Shown here: positions 16,525 to 25,120 of the stretch, piece after piece
How positions within the stretch are numbered: position 1 is the first letter of the stretch
Layout of the letters: every line of letters starts with the position of its first letter
DNA from: a virus
DNA length: 34,497 nucleotides
IMG/VR virus record: IMGVR_UViG_3300044824_000332
Location: 1-34,497 of that record
Reading direction: 5' to 3' (one strand)
Notes under the pieces: model-generated
What the model saw: the letters and a program-made list of their open reading frames with translations, nothing else
What the model was told of the DNA's origin: nothing
The model's database searches: none
Position numbers and translations under genes: made by a program

Positions 16525-17088
16525 GCGTTCGTCCTTCGCGTCTGCGGCCGCCGTGTGTGACGCCGCGATCGCGGTCAGGTGAAGGTTTGGATTGTTGGTG
16601 AGGCCGGCTCGCAACAGCCGGGTCACGCTGCCGTCTTTCGGATCGAACTGGAACACGGGCGAGACGTACCGGTACTCGCGCGCCACGATCGAATTCGCCG
16701 CCCGCGCCGTCCATTCCACACGCCCCCACACCGCGCCGCCACGCACCTCGAGTTCGCGGATCCATCCGGCCGCCGGAGCGGGCCGTCCTTCGGGCGCGCC
16801 GAAATCCGTGGCATGGTCGTAGTCAATCGGCAGGCCCGCATTCATCTCCAACGCGATTGTCGACTCGATTACCGCGCTCGGATCGTCAAGCCGAAATGGC
16901 CCGCGTCCGTCGCGCCCGTAAAACACCCCGGCCGGCAGCAGCTCGATCCATTCGGGCGCCGCCGCGACTTTTTCTCCCGGCGCTGGAGAGGAGGCAGGCG
17001 CACCGGCGGTATCGATCACGAACGAAGGAATCAGTTTGCCCGCCCCCGTCTCGCTCTCACCGCCGGTGCGTGTAATGAGGTCTTCCAT
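15949..17088 (-). CDS. Mu-like protease gpI with scaffold domain
   Basis: Product is 379 aa. The N-terminal half carries the Mu gpI protease signature: EWIELLPAGVFYGRDGRGPF, MNAGLPIDYDHATDFG with its Asp-Tyr-Asp-His, GWIRELEVRGGAVWGRVEWT, and YRYVSPVFQF near residues 137-147. The C-terminal half (from about 189) is helical and charged, suiting a scaffold that is digested during capsid maturation. A second start inside the gene is annotated separately. The start ATG at 17088 has no obvious Shine-Dalgarno. The usual upstream neighbours (gpF, gpG) are missing; the next gene upstream is on the opposite strand and is not phage-like. Confidence 0.88.
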   Translation of the reverse strand: MEDLITRTGGESETGAGKLIPSFVIDTAGAPASSPAPGEKVAAAPEWIELLPAGVFYGRDGRGPFRLDDPSAVIESTIALEMNAGLPIDYDHATDFGAPEGRPAPAAGWIRELEVRGGAVWGRVEWTARAANSIVAREYRYVSPVFQFDPKDGSVTRLLRAGLTNNPNLHLTAIAASHTAAADAKDERMEFPTQELRELLNLDGDATVADVVARVRELRAAPDAAASTTGAHAHDPAHYVAMAEFERALTELNALKAERARERAAHTVEAAIRAGKIAPAQREWAIAYCAADARGFQAFAAKQPSIVGENLGMVGEPPAERRAGGLNAAELAICSQLGLKHSEFIRRKRGRADFLSLERADAELRNAEIRSADFRSNQD

Positions 17089-17125
17089 CGAGGCGCATTG
17101 TGCATCGCGTTTCGAAATTAAATAA

Positions 17126-17142
17126 GGCTGAACAGTTCAGCC
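17126..17142. promoter_or_regulatory. Perfect palindrome GGCTGAACAGTTCAGCC, candidate operator
   Basis: Eight-base arms around a single central A lie 38 bp upstream of the protease gene (minus) and 116 bp upstream of the ABC gene start (plus), in the only intergenic gap between them. The symmetric GAAC-N-GTTC core suggests a homodimeric regulator. No second exact copy was seen next to the S24 repressor gene. Confidence 0.4.
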
Positions 17143-17257
17143 CTGAACTTTCGTGGCTATCGGGTAAATTATCGCTACTAATGGTAGATGCCCGCGCGTG
17201 TCGCCGCTTCCACCTGCCTCGCATTCACCCGCGCCGGCCTGTAAAACTTGCCCCACC

Positions 17258-18070
17258 ATGAAGTCCCATCCGGCCGTGATCGAGGTGACCGCGCTGCGCG
17301 TCGAGCGCGAAACCGTCATCCTCGAATCCATCGATTGGCGCGTCGAACGCGGCGAGCATTGGGCGATTCTCGGCGCCAACGGCTCCGGCAAAACTTCCCT
17401 GCTCCGCGCGCTGACCGGATACCTGCCACCGACCGCCGGAGAAATTCGCGTGCTCGGCGAGACTTACGGGCGCTTTGACTGGCGCGAGCTGAGGACCCGG
17501 ATCGGACTGGTCAGTTCAAGCGTGCATCAGATGATGGAACACAACGACGGCGAGACGGCTCTCAAAGCCATCATCAGCGGACGCTACGCGCAAATTGGCT
17601 ACTGGGGCGAGATCCGCCCCGACGACCGCCGCGCCGCCACCGCAATCCTGCGCCGCATCGAGGCCCGCGCGCTGCGCGATCGTCCGTGGCGATTTCTTTC
17701 CCAGGGCGAACGCCAGCGCGTCCTCATTGGCCGGGCCCTGATGGCCTCACCGCGGCTCATGATCCTCGACGAGCCGTGCGCCGGACTCGACCCCGTCGCC
17801 CGCGAGCACTTCCTGCAGTTCCTGCGCCGACTCGCCCGCACCCGCGCCACGCCCACGATGCTCCTCGTCACCCATCATGTCGAGGAGATCGTCGCGATCT
17901 TCTCGCACGTACTCGTGCTCAAGTCGGGTCGCGTGCTCGCCGCCGGACCGCGCGGGCGCGTGCTCACTTCCGCAACACTGTCCAGCGCGTTCCACGCGCC
18001 GGTGCGCCTCACTCGTGAGCGCGGCAGATACTCACTCTCGGTGCGCCCGCATTCCGGAATAGTAATCTGA
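17258..18070 (+). CDS. ABC transporter ATP-binding protein, YlmA/ModF-like
   Basis: Product is 270 aa from ATG 17258. All nucleotide-binding motifs are present: Walker A GANGSGKTS, signature LSQGERQRVLIGRAL, Walker B RLMILDEP followed by CAGLDPVAREHF, and an H-loop His in LLVTHHVEEI. The combination EHWAILG, LGETYGRFDWRELR, SGRYAQIGYWGE and THHVEEIVAIFSH is typical of the YlmA/ModF branch of orphan ABC ATPases. No permease or binding protein gene is adjacent, so the transported substrate is unknown and it may not be a transporter. A GUG/AUG start further upstream (17198) adds 20 unlikely residues. It is transcribed against the phage operon and belongs to the cargo block. Confidence 0.87.
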   Translation: MKSHPAVIEVTALRVERETVILESIDWRVERGEHWAILGANGSGKTSLLRALTGYLPPTAGEIRVLGETYGRFDWRELRTRIGLVSSSVHQMMEHNDGETALKAIISGRYAQIGYWGEIRPDDRRAATAILRRIEARALRDRPWRFLSQGERQRVLIGRALMASPRLMILDEPCAGLDPVAREHFLQFLRRLARTRATPTMLLVTHHVEEIVAIFSHVLVLKSGRVLAAGPRGRVLTSATLSSAFHAPVRLTRERGRYSLSVRPHSGIVI

Positions 18071-18109
18071 AAACGGTCATCGCCAACTAGCTAATCGGCA
18101 AATTCAAAA

Positions 18110-18131
18110 CGGCGGGCCGTTTGGCTCGCCG
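18110..18131. terminator. Hairpin between convergent genes
   Basis: CGGCGGGCC, a GTTT loop, and GGCTCGCCG form a 9-bp stem with one G-T pair, in the 98-bp gap between the convergent ABC and NHL genes. A-rich bases precede it (AAAA), which would give a U-run for the minus-strand transcript, so it could end the NHL message. Support is structural only. Confidence 0.45.
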
Positions 18132-18168
18132 CTTCCGTTGCGCGCGCTGTCAAGTGCGACCCGTCCGT

Positions 18169-21100
18169 CTATTTCTTTACCTTCGGCGCTTTGCCGCTCC
18201 CGCACAGCCGGATCTGCTGCGGTCCTCCCCATTCGTCGTCGTTGATGATCAACTCTCCGCAATGTGCCGTAGTATCCGTTGGGTTGAAGATCACCGAAAC
18301 TTTACAGCTCTTTCCCGGCGCCAACGATTTAATGCATTGCCTGGTGACCGCAAATGGCGCGACGGCCGACTCACCGGTGATCGATACGGTAATCTTGGAT
18401 TTCTTGGAGCTGCCGTTCTTGATCGTCACCATCGTGGGTTTGCTGACCGAATTGACCTTGGTCGATTTGCCGAACTTCACGGATTTGGGTGAAATCTTCA
18501 GCTTGGCGGCGACAGGTATCGGCGTAGCGGATGGCGTCGCAGTTGCAGTTGCAGTTGCCGTCGCCGTCGCAGTTGCGGTCGCAGTCGCGGTCATCGTCGC
18601 CGTCGCGGTCGGCGAAGGTGCGCCGGTAGCGCTTGCGGTCGGCGTCGGAGTCGCGGTCGGCGAAGGTGTGCCGCTAGCGCTTGCGGTCGGCGTCGGAGTC
18701 GCCGTGGGCGTCGCGATTATCCCGTCGTAGACCAACGACCGATTGTTGCTCGTGTCCGCCACGTAAAGATCAATATTCGAATCGACCGCCACCGCGGCCG
18801 GCGAGCACAAGCTGTCCGCGCCAAGTCCGTTCAAGTCGCCCGGAGCAATTCCTCGATTGCATCCCGAGGTCGTGAAATTGCCGCCGTCGCCCTGTCCGAT
18901 CACCATCGCCGCCGCGCTATCCGGGCCGAATGGCGCATTGTACTCGAGTACGCGATCGTTGTTCGCGTCGGCCACCCACAGGTTGCCGAGCACGTCGAGC
19001 ATCAGTCCTGCCGGTGCGCATAATGTCGATGCGCCCGGCGCCGACGACGCGCCTTGATTGCATCCCGACGCCGTGAAGTCGCCCGCCTGACCGAACACCC
19101 GCGTCGCATTCTGCGTGCCCTCAAGCGGCGCGTCGATTTCCATCACCCGGTTGTTGCTCGAGTCCGCAATAAACAGATCCCCCGACCTATCCAGCGCCAC
19201 GCCGCCCGGATTGCACATCCCGTGATTGCTTGGCGACGGATCCGGCCCCACGCCGTCCGCGCATTGCCTGTCGGAGAAATCAGACACCGACCCCTGTCCG
19301 TAGGACCGATTCGCAAGCGCATCCGAAGCGACCGGCGGATTGCCCGCTTTCGCGAACTCGAGCACGCGATTGTTCCCCGTGTCCGCTATGTAGATATTGC
19401 CCGCGCCATCGAGCGCCACCGCCGCCGGATTGCACAAGGTCGTCGCCCTCGCGCCGTCGAGATTGCAGTTCCTGGTTGTGAATGCCCCGCCCTGTCCGTA
19501 AACAAAATCCGCCGACCCGTCGCCCGCGCCCGGCTCGCCGCTGGCCGCGTTGAACGGCGTGTTGTACACCAGCACGCGATTGTTGCCCGAATCCGCCACG
19601 TACAGATTTCCCTTCTGATCGACCGCCATGCGCGCCGGACCGCACAGGCTGTCCGGGCCGAGTCCGGCCACGTCGCCTCCCGTCACGCCGTTATTGCACT
19701 TGTACGAGAAAAGGTCCGGCTGTCCCAAGGCGATATCCGCCGGCTGCGCACTGACATACGACGACACGTCTTTCCATCCGAGCACGCGATTGTTCACGCT
19801 ATCGGCGACATATAGATGGCGATACGGCGGGTCCGACGACGCGTCCACTGCGATTCCGCCCGGCGCGGCCTCGCCTGTCGCATCGACGTAGTTTGGCGCG
19901 TTGTGCGACAGATCGATCTGCCCGCCCACGCCGTTGGCCACTTCGTTGCCAGGCGAACTGCCCTCGTTGAACTCCAGCACCCGATTGTTCGCTTGGTCGG
20001 CAACGTAGAGATTATTGACCGCATCGATCGCCAGCCCCATCGGGAATTGCAGCGTCCCGGCGTTTGGATTCTGCGCCCCGGGCCCTATCATCAGGTTGAG
20101 CAGGTCCGCCGTGGCCAGCAGGACCGGCTGCGTATACTCGTACACCTGGTTATGAGGTTCCGATGAAACGTAAAAATTTCCGTTCGAATCGGCCGCGACC
20201 CCCGACGGTTGTGCCAGGTTGTTTCCCTCGAAAACCAGGTCTGCAGTAGCATTATTGGTCTGCCGATAGCCGAACGGGCCGTTGTATTCCAGCGCCCGAT
20301 TGTTCTTCGTGTCGGCAACGTAGAGATTGTCGCCGCCATCGACCGCAATCCCCACCCCGAAAAACGGCGCCGTGCACAGCGTCGTGAGAGTCGCGTCCCC
20401 GCCCTGGTTGCAAGCTCCGCTGACCAGGTTGGGCTGTCCAATCGCCACGTCCGCCGTCGCGTCGCCGAAATTCCCCGGCGGCCCGCTCACTTTGGTCATC
20501 GGAATCGGAGAGAAAAACACCAGCGCGCGATTATTACCCACGTCGGCAACGAATAGATTGTTGCTCGCATCGACCGCCACGCCCTGCGGACTATTTAGAT
20601 TGTTGGCGCTAAGCCCACTCGCATTCGTGATAAAGCTCCCGGCCTGCCCGAATACCGCGAAAGCTGCGAAATTGCTCGTTTGATTTGTACTGGAAAGCGC
20701 CGCGAACGGATCTGCAAATACCAACACCCGGTTGTTTTGCGTATCGCCGACGTACACGTTATGCGATACGTCAACCGCGACTCCGATCGGCCGGCACAGG
20801 CTCGTCGCGTCCGGCGCTGGCGCATTCTGATTGCATCCCGATGAATTGAAATCAGGCTGCCCAATCACCAGGTCTGCCGCGCCGCCGGACACAAACGCCG
20901 GGATGCTCTTCCATCCCATTACGCGATTGTTCTGCGCGTCCGCCACCAGCACGTGGCCGGCAGACCGGTCGATCGCCACGCCCGCTGGCGCGTCCATTCC
21001 GATCGGATCGACAAAGTTCACCGCGGTCTTGATGAAATCGATTTGCCCCAGCACACGATCCGCAATCAGCGCGCCAACTCCCGCGCGCAAAACCCCGCCC

Positions 21101-21174
21101 ATTGTCGCCAGCACAATTGTGGCCGCAATAGCCGCCGGCAATACGATCCCGCCACTCCGCAAACTAGGGCGCAC
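18169..21174 (-). CDS. Secreted NHL-repeat protein with C-terminal Ig-like (choice-of-anchor D) domain
   Basis: Product is 1001 aa. A signal-like segment at about residues 10-33 is followed by about 12 NHL beta-propeller repeats, each built around Y-V-A-D-x-x-N-N-R-V-L-x-Y/F (for example YVADSGNNRVLVY) and preceded by G-V-A-V-D. Twelve blades suggest two six-bladed propellers. A low-complexity TPTPTASASGTPSP linker covers about 815-889, and the last 110 residues are an Ig-like domain (ISPKSVKFGKSTKVNSVSKP, then SVIFNPTD) with four Cys. The start is GTG with AAGGAG upstream. The architecture is common in surface proteins of soil Binatota and Deltaproteobacteria-like lineages. No enzyme role is visible; it is a cargo gene, not a phage structural gene. 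Confidence 0.88.
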   Translation of the reverse strand: MRPSLRSGGIVLPAAIAATIVLATMGGVLRAGVGALIADRVLGQIDFIKTAVNFVDPIGMDAPAGVAIDRSAGHVLVADAQNNRVMGWKSIPAFVSGGAADLVIGQPDFNSSGCNQNAPAPDATSLCRPIGVAVDVSHNVYVGDTQNNRVLVFADPFAALSSTNQTSNFAAFAVFGQAGSFITNASGLSANNLNSPQGVAVDASNNLFVADVGNNRALVFFSPIPMTKVSGPPGNFGDATADVAIGQPNLVSGACNQGGDATLTTLCTAPFFGVGIAVDGGDNLYVADTKNNRALEYNGPFGYRQTNNATADLVFEGNNLAQPSGVAADSNGNFYVSSEPHNQVYEYTQPVLLATADLLNLMIGPGAQNPNAGTLQFPMGLAIDAVNNLYVADQANNRVLEFNEGSSPGNEVANGVGGQIDLSHNAPNYVDATGEAAPGGIAVDASSDPPYRHLYVADSVNNRVLGWKDVSSYVSAQPADIALGQPDLFSYKCNNGVTGGDVAGLGPDSLCGPARMAVDQKGNLYVADSGNNRVLVYNTPFNAASGEPGAGDGSADFVYGQGGAFTTRNCNLDGARATTLCNPAAVALDGAGNIYIADTGNNRVLEFAKAGNPPVASDALANRSYGQGSVSDFSDRQCADGVGPDPSPSNHGMCNPGGVALDRSGDLFIADSSNNRVMEIDAPLEGTQNATRVFGQAGDFTASGCNQGASSAPGASTLCAPAGLMLDVLGNLWVADANNDRVLEYNAPFGPDSAAAMVIGQGDGGNFTTSGCNRGIAPGDLNGLGADSLCSPAAVAVDSNIDLYVADTSNNRSLVYDGIIATPTATPTPTASASGTPSPTATPTPTASATGAPSPTATATMTATATATATATATATATATPSATPIPVAAKLKISPKSVKFGKSTKVNSVSKPTMVTIKNGSSKKSKITVSITGESAVAPFAVTRQCIKSLAPGKSCKVSVIFNPTDTTAHCGELIINDDEWGGPQQIRLCGSGKAPKVKK
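18605..18700. repeat. Two tandem 48-bp repeats in the NHL protein linker
   Basis: Two copies (18605-18652 and 18653-18700) differ at two bases. They encode the Thr/Pro/Ser/Ala linker. Just to the left (about 18537-18604) a shorter run of GTCGC/GTTGC hexamer-like units codes the TATATA stretch. Such repeats can change length by slippage. Confidence 0.75.
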
Positions 21175-21889
21175 GCGCTCTCCTTCCGACAGCCCTGACC
21201 TGCTCCTTCCGTCTATGCTTGGTGATGAGGATGCTAGACAGACGGCGGGGTCTGGCTGCGTGTTAACTGCGCGTTAACTGCGTGTTGAGGCCAAGCATAA
21301 TGCCACTCCATGCTTCGTCAACACTATCAAAGTTCCCCAAAGCACCTATTTGTTAATCTTCCCGTCCGATCCATTGCCCCAGTTACGATGTTGCGTTCCG
21401 CGCAACTTTTCTTTCTTGTGTCATCCCGAGTTCCGCCGCTTCTTTTTTGTGTCATTCTAGAGCGCTTCTGGATGACTCCGCTTCCACCAGCCGAAGCCCT
21501 GAGCGCAGCCGAAGGGGAAGAATCCCGCTTCCTTCCTGGTTGCCGCGCCCCTGAGGCGAGGTGTCACAGACACTCGGCCGCGCCCCTGGTGCGGCTGAGG
21601 ATGCAGATTTCACGGGAGAGATTAGGTGAGGGTTCTGCGACGCCCCAGGAATACCCGCATGCTCACTTTTTGTGTCATCCCGAGCGTAGCCGAGGGACCC
21701 CCGGTTCTTTGGTCTGCCCCTCCTTCTTATAGGCCCCACTAATCTCCTAGTCTCGCGAGTAGCTTGTCGCTCAAAGAATCACTGTCCTTCCGCCAGTTCA
21801 AGATTGAGCTGACGCTGCAACCTGAAATTTGACTTCCGCTTGCCACGAGACATAGATTTCGGAGGAACTCCTTATCGACGAGAGGACAG
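21175..21889. other. 715-bp intergenic region with repeats, no gene seen
   Basis: This gap separates divergent NHL and nuclease genes, so both promoters should lie here. It contains three 11-bp direct repeats (21256-21288) and several copies of a GTGTCATCCCGAG-type interspersed repeat at about 21417, 21449 and 21671. GGTGAGGGTTCTG (21624 on) resembles the GGTGAGGGT core of the repeats around the DUF559 gene. No convincing reading frame was found. Confidence 0.6.
21256..21288. repeat. Three 11-bp direct repeats upstream of the NHL gene
   Basis: CTGCGTGTTAA, CTGCGCGTTAA and CTGCGTGTTGA follow one another without gaps, about 85-115 bp before the NHL start codon. An 11-bp period places each unit on the same helix face, as in iterated regulator sites. 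No regulator is known. Confidence 0.5.
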
Positions 21890-23518
21890 TTGAGCCGAAG
21901 AAGAAGCTTGATCAGTTACTATGCGGCGAGGCAACGTGCCGAGGAGCAAGCCGCCAGAGCTCGCGTACGTGCACAAGCGCAAGCGATTCGCGCTCATCAA
22001 CAGTTTGTGCGACAACAACAACACGCGAGACTCGCAGATGCCAAGGAACAGCTCCGACTGTTCCACGAGGCTCAGGAAGAGGAAGTTTCTTCACGCAACC
22101 GCGAACTCGCGGAATCAATCGGACAAATTACCAGCGTACTGCAGAACGCTCTCACTTCGCCCCACCGATTGAATTTCGAGAAATTGAAATCTCATCCGGA
22201 GTTCGAGGTTTTCGATCCTGGAGCGCTCGGGAAGGCCGAAGACCCGCCGCGTGCCACCGATTACCTTCCGCCGCCGCCTGGATTTTTCGCCGGGCTCATA
22301 CCGGGAGCGAAAGCACGCCATCAACTGGCGGTCCGAGCCGCCCGCGCGCGGTTCGACGCAGAGGCGGTCGCTCATGCGAAACGTGAAGAGTCGCGCCAGG
22401 TTGCGCTAGAAACCGAGCGAACCCGCTATCAGGCAGAAGTCAAGGATCAGGTCGAGAAAGCTCAACATCAACATGATCAGATCGACGCGCTCAAGAATGG
22501 TTACGAGGCCGGCGACAAGGACGCCATCAGACATTACTGCGAAGCGGTCCTTTCCTCGGAAACATATCCAGACGGCTGGCCCGATGTTTTCAAGTTGGCG
22601 TACGTCCCGGAATCAAAGCAGCTAGTGGTCGAGTATGACTTTCCTGGCTTCGAAATCATTCCAGTTGCGGCAGCGCACAAATATGCGAGGGCAAAAAAGG
22701 AGATCGTCACTGCGCAGCGTCCCGATACCGAACGAAGACGCCTGTATTCTGTGGTGATTGCGGAAACCACGCTCACAGTGATTCATGCGTTGTTCGATGC
22801 GGACTATGCCGGCCATGTTGAGACCATCGTTTTCAACGGACACGTCGACGCGATTGATCAAGCTACCGGACACGCGGTCCACCCGTGTCTGGTTACGCTC
22901 AGAACGACCAAGGGAGTTTTCCAGCAAATTGACCTCTCGCGAGTTGATCCGGAGGCCTGCCTCAAGCGTCTAAACGCCTCGGTCTCGAAGAAGCCCACCG
23001 AGCTCGCTCCGGTGAGGCCCGTCCTCGAATTCAACATGGTCGATCCTCGATTCGTCGAGGAACAGGACATCATTTCGGGCTTGGACAACCGAACGAACCT
23101 GATGGACCTGAACCCACGGGAATTTGAATCGCTCATCACAAACCTGTTTGAAAAGATGGGACTGGAAACTCGCCAAACCAGACCTTCACGCGATGGCGGG
23201 GTCGATTGCGTTGCATACGATCCGCGTCCCATTTTCGGCGGGAAAGTAGTGATTCAAGCCAAGCGATACAAGAACACAGTTGGCGTCAGCGCAGTGCGGG
23301 ATTTGTTCGGAACCGTTCAGAATGAAGGTGCATCAAAGGGCATCTTGGTGACCACCAGCGGCTTCGGCCGGGCGTCATTCGAATTCGCTGATCACAAGCC
23401 ATTGGAGCTGCTCGACGGGGGCAACCTGCTCTATCTACTCGCGGAACACGCCGGCATTGAAGCAAAAATCGAAGTTCCCGACGATTGGAAGGATCCCAGC
23501 CCAGTATTGAGCGAGTGA
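21890..23518 (+). CDS. Mrr-type restriction endonuclease with N-terminal coiled coil
   Basis: Product is 542 aa. The C-terminal Mrr catalytic domain (about 415-520) shows NPREFESLITNLFEKMGL, then SRDGGVDCVAYD with the catalytic Asp, and VVIQAKRYK, the Q-x-K form of the PD-(D/E)xK site. VRDLFGTVQNEGASKGILVT follows. Residues 10-75 and 150-205 are Gln/Ala/Arg/Glu-rich coiled coils. The start is TTG (21890) because no ATG occurs until near the catalytic domain and MSRRRSL matches the usual beginning of this nuclease family, which is common in Actinobacteria. Mrr nucleases cut modified DNA. It is a stand-alone gene with no methylase beside it, so a defence role is plausible but inferred. Confidence 0.86.
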   Translation: MSRRRSLISYYAARQRAEEQAARARVRAQAQAIRAHQQFVRQQQHARLADAKEQLRLFHEAQEEEVSSRNRELAESIGQITSVLQNALTSPHRLNFEKLKSHPEFEVFDPGALGKAEDPPRATDYLPPPPGFFAGLIPGAKARHQLAVRAARARFDAEAVAHAKREESRQVALETERTRYQAEVKDQVEKAQHQHDQIDALKNGYEAGDKDAIRHYCEAVLSSETYPDGWPDVFKLAYVPESKQLVVEYDFPGFEIIPVAAAHKYARAKKEIVTAQRPDTERRRLYSVVIAETTLTVIHALFDADYAGHVETIVFNGHVDAIDQATGHAVHPCLVTLRTTKGVFQQIDLSRVDPEACLKRLNASVSKKPTELAPVRPVLEFNMVDPRFVEEQDIISGLDNRTNLMDLNPREFESLITNLFEKMGLETRQTRPSRDGGVDCVAYDPRPIFGGKVVIQAKRYKNTVGVSAVRDLFGTVQNEGASKGILVTTSGFGRASFEFADHKPLELLDGGNLLYLLAEHAGIEAKIEVPDDWKDPSPVLSE

Positions 23519-23565
23519 GGTTAAATAAGAAGCGTCCTTAGGGCATCTTCAACTGGCGCGATTTA

Positions 23566-23736
23566 CTAGCAGGGTGTTGAAAAATTCGGTTCAGCCGCCG
23601 TTTTCGATTTCAGGCTCTTCAACACCCTGCGTAAAAGATGGCTTCTTACCTACAACATCTCCCCCAAAGGCCGTCTTTGGGGGAGACAAGAGAGAGGGAG
23701 CAGGCGTTGAAAATTACTTCTTCAACAGCCTGCTAG
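23566..23736. mobile_element. MITE-like element with CTAG ends
   Basis: The 171-bp segment begins CTAGCAGGGTGTTGAA and ends TTCAACAGCCTGCTAG, a terminal inverted repeat with one mismatch in 16 and CTAG at each edge. A third copy of the motif (TTCAACACCCTGC, 23618-23630) pairs perfectly with the left end. Inside is a 12-bp perfect stem at 23658-23686 (TCTCCCCCAAAG / CTTTGGGGGAGA). It contains no coding frame, so it would need a transposase elsewhere. It follows the nuclease gene by 47 bp and could also end its transcript. Confidence 0.6.
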
Positions 23737-23842
23737 GGGTCACCCCTGCGGTCACCCCTGCTTTTGTAACCGGCCCTTCAAGACTGCTAATGTTCTCCTC
23801 GAAAACCGCCTAGCCATCGGTACCGGAAAGGAGACCGCGACC

Positions 23843-24505
23843 ATGAGCATCAAAGAGCGAATCGGGTTTGTGACGCTGACTCTCGCCGCCGCGCTCGTCG
23901 GAGGTGCCGTGTCTGGCCATATCTTTGCCGCTCGCGCCGTTGACGCCGCCGCAGCCCCCAAGATGATCACCGCGCAGAAGTTCATGCTCGTCGACGCCAA
24001 GGGCAATACTCGCGGCGAGTTCAACGTCACCAGCAGAGGCGTCGCACAGCTCGGCGTCTTCGATGGCACCGGCACCTTGCGCGCCGGGCTCGGCGTCGGC
24101 GCCGATGGGGCCCCGGCTCTCGGCATCTTCGGCCACGACGGCAAGCCGCGAATCGAAGTCGGACTCGCCAACAGCGTCGCGCGCATCGTGCTCTACAATG
24201 CGAACGCACTGCCGCAAGCCACCTTCGGCGTTGCTCCCGACGGCCAGTCCGGTCTGGACCTCTTGGACAAGAACGGCATTCCGCGCGCCTCGATCGTCCT
24301 GGCGGCCAACGGCTCTCCCACCTTGCGCCTGGCCGATCAGCACCGCGCGCGCGTCGGTCTCGACGTGACCCCCGACGGATTGCCCGGCCTCGCACTGCTT
24401 GGCGCCGACGGCAAGACCCGCGCCTCGGTCACTCTCAATGCTGACGGCGCCGGCGCGCTCACCTTGTTCGACGCCAATGGAAACGTGAACAGCTCCGTCC
24501 CCTGA
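23843..24505 (+). CDS. Membrane-anchored dG-repeat protein, function unknown
   Basis: Product is 220 aa. A hydrophobic N-terminal segment (about 8-31, FVTLTLAAALVGGAVSG) is followed by repeated 20-25-residue beta units of the form L-x-V-x-D-x-x-G-x-x-R-A-x-L-x-V-x-x-D-G-x-P. Examples are VFDGTGTLRAGLGVGADGAP and LLGADGKTRASVTLNADGAG. The units predict a regular beta structure outside the cytoplasmic membrane. AAGGAG lies eight bases before the ATG. Related repeat proteins occur in several soil phyla without a known role. It precedes a lipoprotein gene by 65 bp, so they may share a transcript. Confidence 0.75.
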   Translation: MSIKERIGFVTLTLAAALVGGAVSGHIFAARAVDAAAAPKMITAQKFMLVDAKGNTRGEFNVTSRGVAQLGVFDGTGTLRAGLGVGADGAPALGIFGHDGKPRIEVGLANSVARIVLYNANALPQATFGVAPDGQSGLDLLDKNGIPRASIVLAANGSPTLRLADQHRARVGLDVTPDGLPGLALLGADGKTRASVTLNADGAGALTLFDANGNVNSSVP

Positions 24506-24570
24506 TTGACTCTTCACCAGGGGTGGCCCGCGATGGCCACCCCGCTTTCTTCGCTGCACCCAGGGAACCA

Positions 24571-25053
24571 ATGCGCCAACACTCTTCAACTTCCGTCGCT
24601 GTCGTCTTCTTGATCGCCACGCTTTCGGCTGCGCTCTTCGGATGCGGCTCGATCCAAACGCCTCCGCCGGCTCCCGAGCAGCAGGCCGAGCAGATTGAAC
24701 CGATGCTCTCCGCGGCCGGCTTCAGGATGCTCCCCGCCGACACTCCCGAGCGCCAAAAGCAACTCGAGTCGTTGCTTCCGCTCCAGGTTCAATACTACCT
24801 CGGCAAGACCGGCAACCTGCACTATTGGATGGCCGATCCGTACTATTGCAAATGTATGTACATCGGCACCGAGGAGGCTTATCAGCAGTACGAGAAGTTG
24901 AAACTCAACGAACAGTTCCAGGCAAAGGAAGGCGAGATCTCCCGGCAAACCATCGAAGCCCAGCAGATGGAGGAAATGGACATGCAGGAAGAGATGTTCA
25001 ATCCATACGGCATGGGCCTCGTCGGTCCGATGGGCCCTGCGATGTACTGGTGA
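24571..25053 (+). CDS. Small lipoprotein, function unknown
   Basis: Product is 160 aa from ATG 24571, with AGGGA four bases upstream. An in-frame upstream ATG at 24523 adds residues that would bury the signal sequence. The N-terminus ends in a lipobox, ALFGC, with the lipidated Cys at 25. The body carries MADPYYCKCMYIGTEEAYQQ and a Gln/Glu/Met-rich end (MEEMDMQEEMF). The two nearby Cys could bind metal. It shares direction with the dG-repeat gene. A cargo gene; not recognised as phage. Confidence 0.72.
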   Translation: MRQHSSTSVAVVFLIATLSAALFGCGSIQTPPPAPEQQAEQIEPMLSAAGFRMLPADTPERQKQLESLLPLQVQYYLGKTGNLHYWMADPYYCKCMYIGTEEAYQQYEKLKLNEQFQAKEGEISRQTIEAQQMEEMDMQEEMFNPYGMGLVGPMGPAMYW

Positions 25054-25120
25054 CAAATCGCGGCTCTGCAAACCGCGACCACCCTCGTCAAATTACTCTC
25101 GCCGCCGGGCGCTGCCCCTG

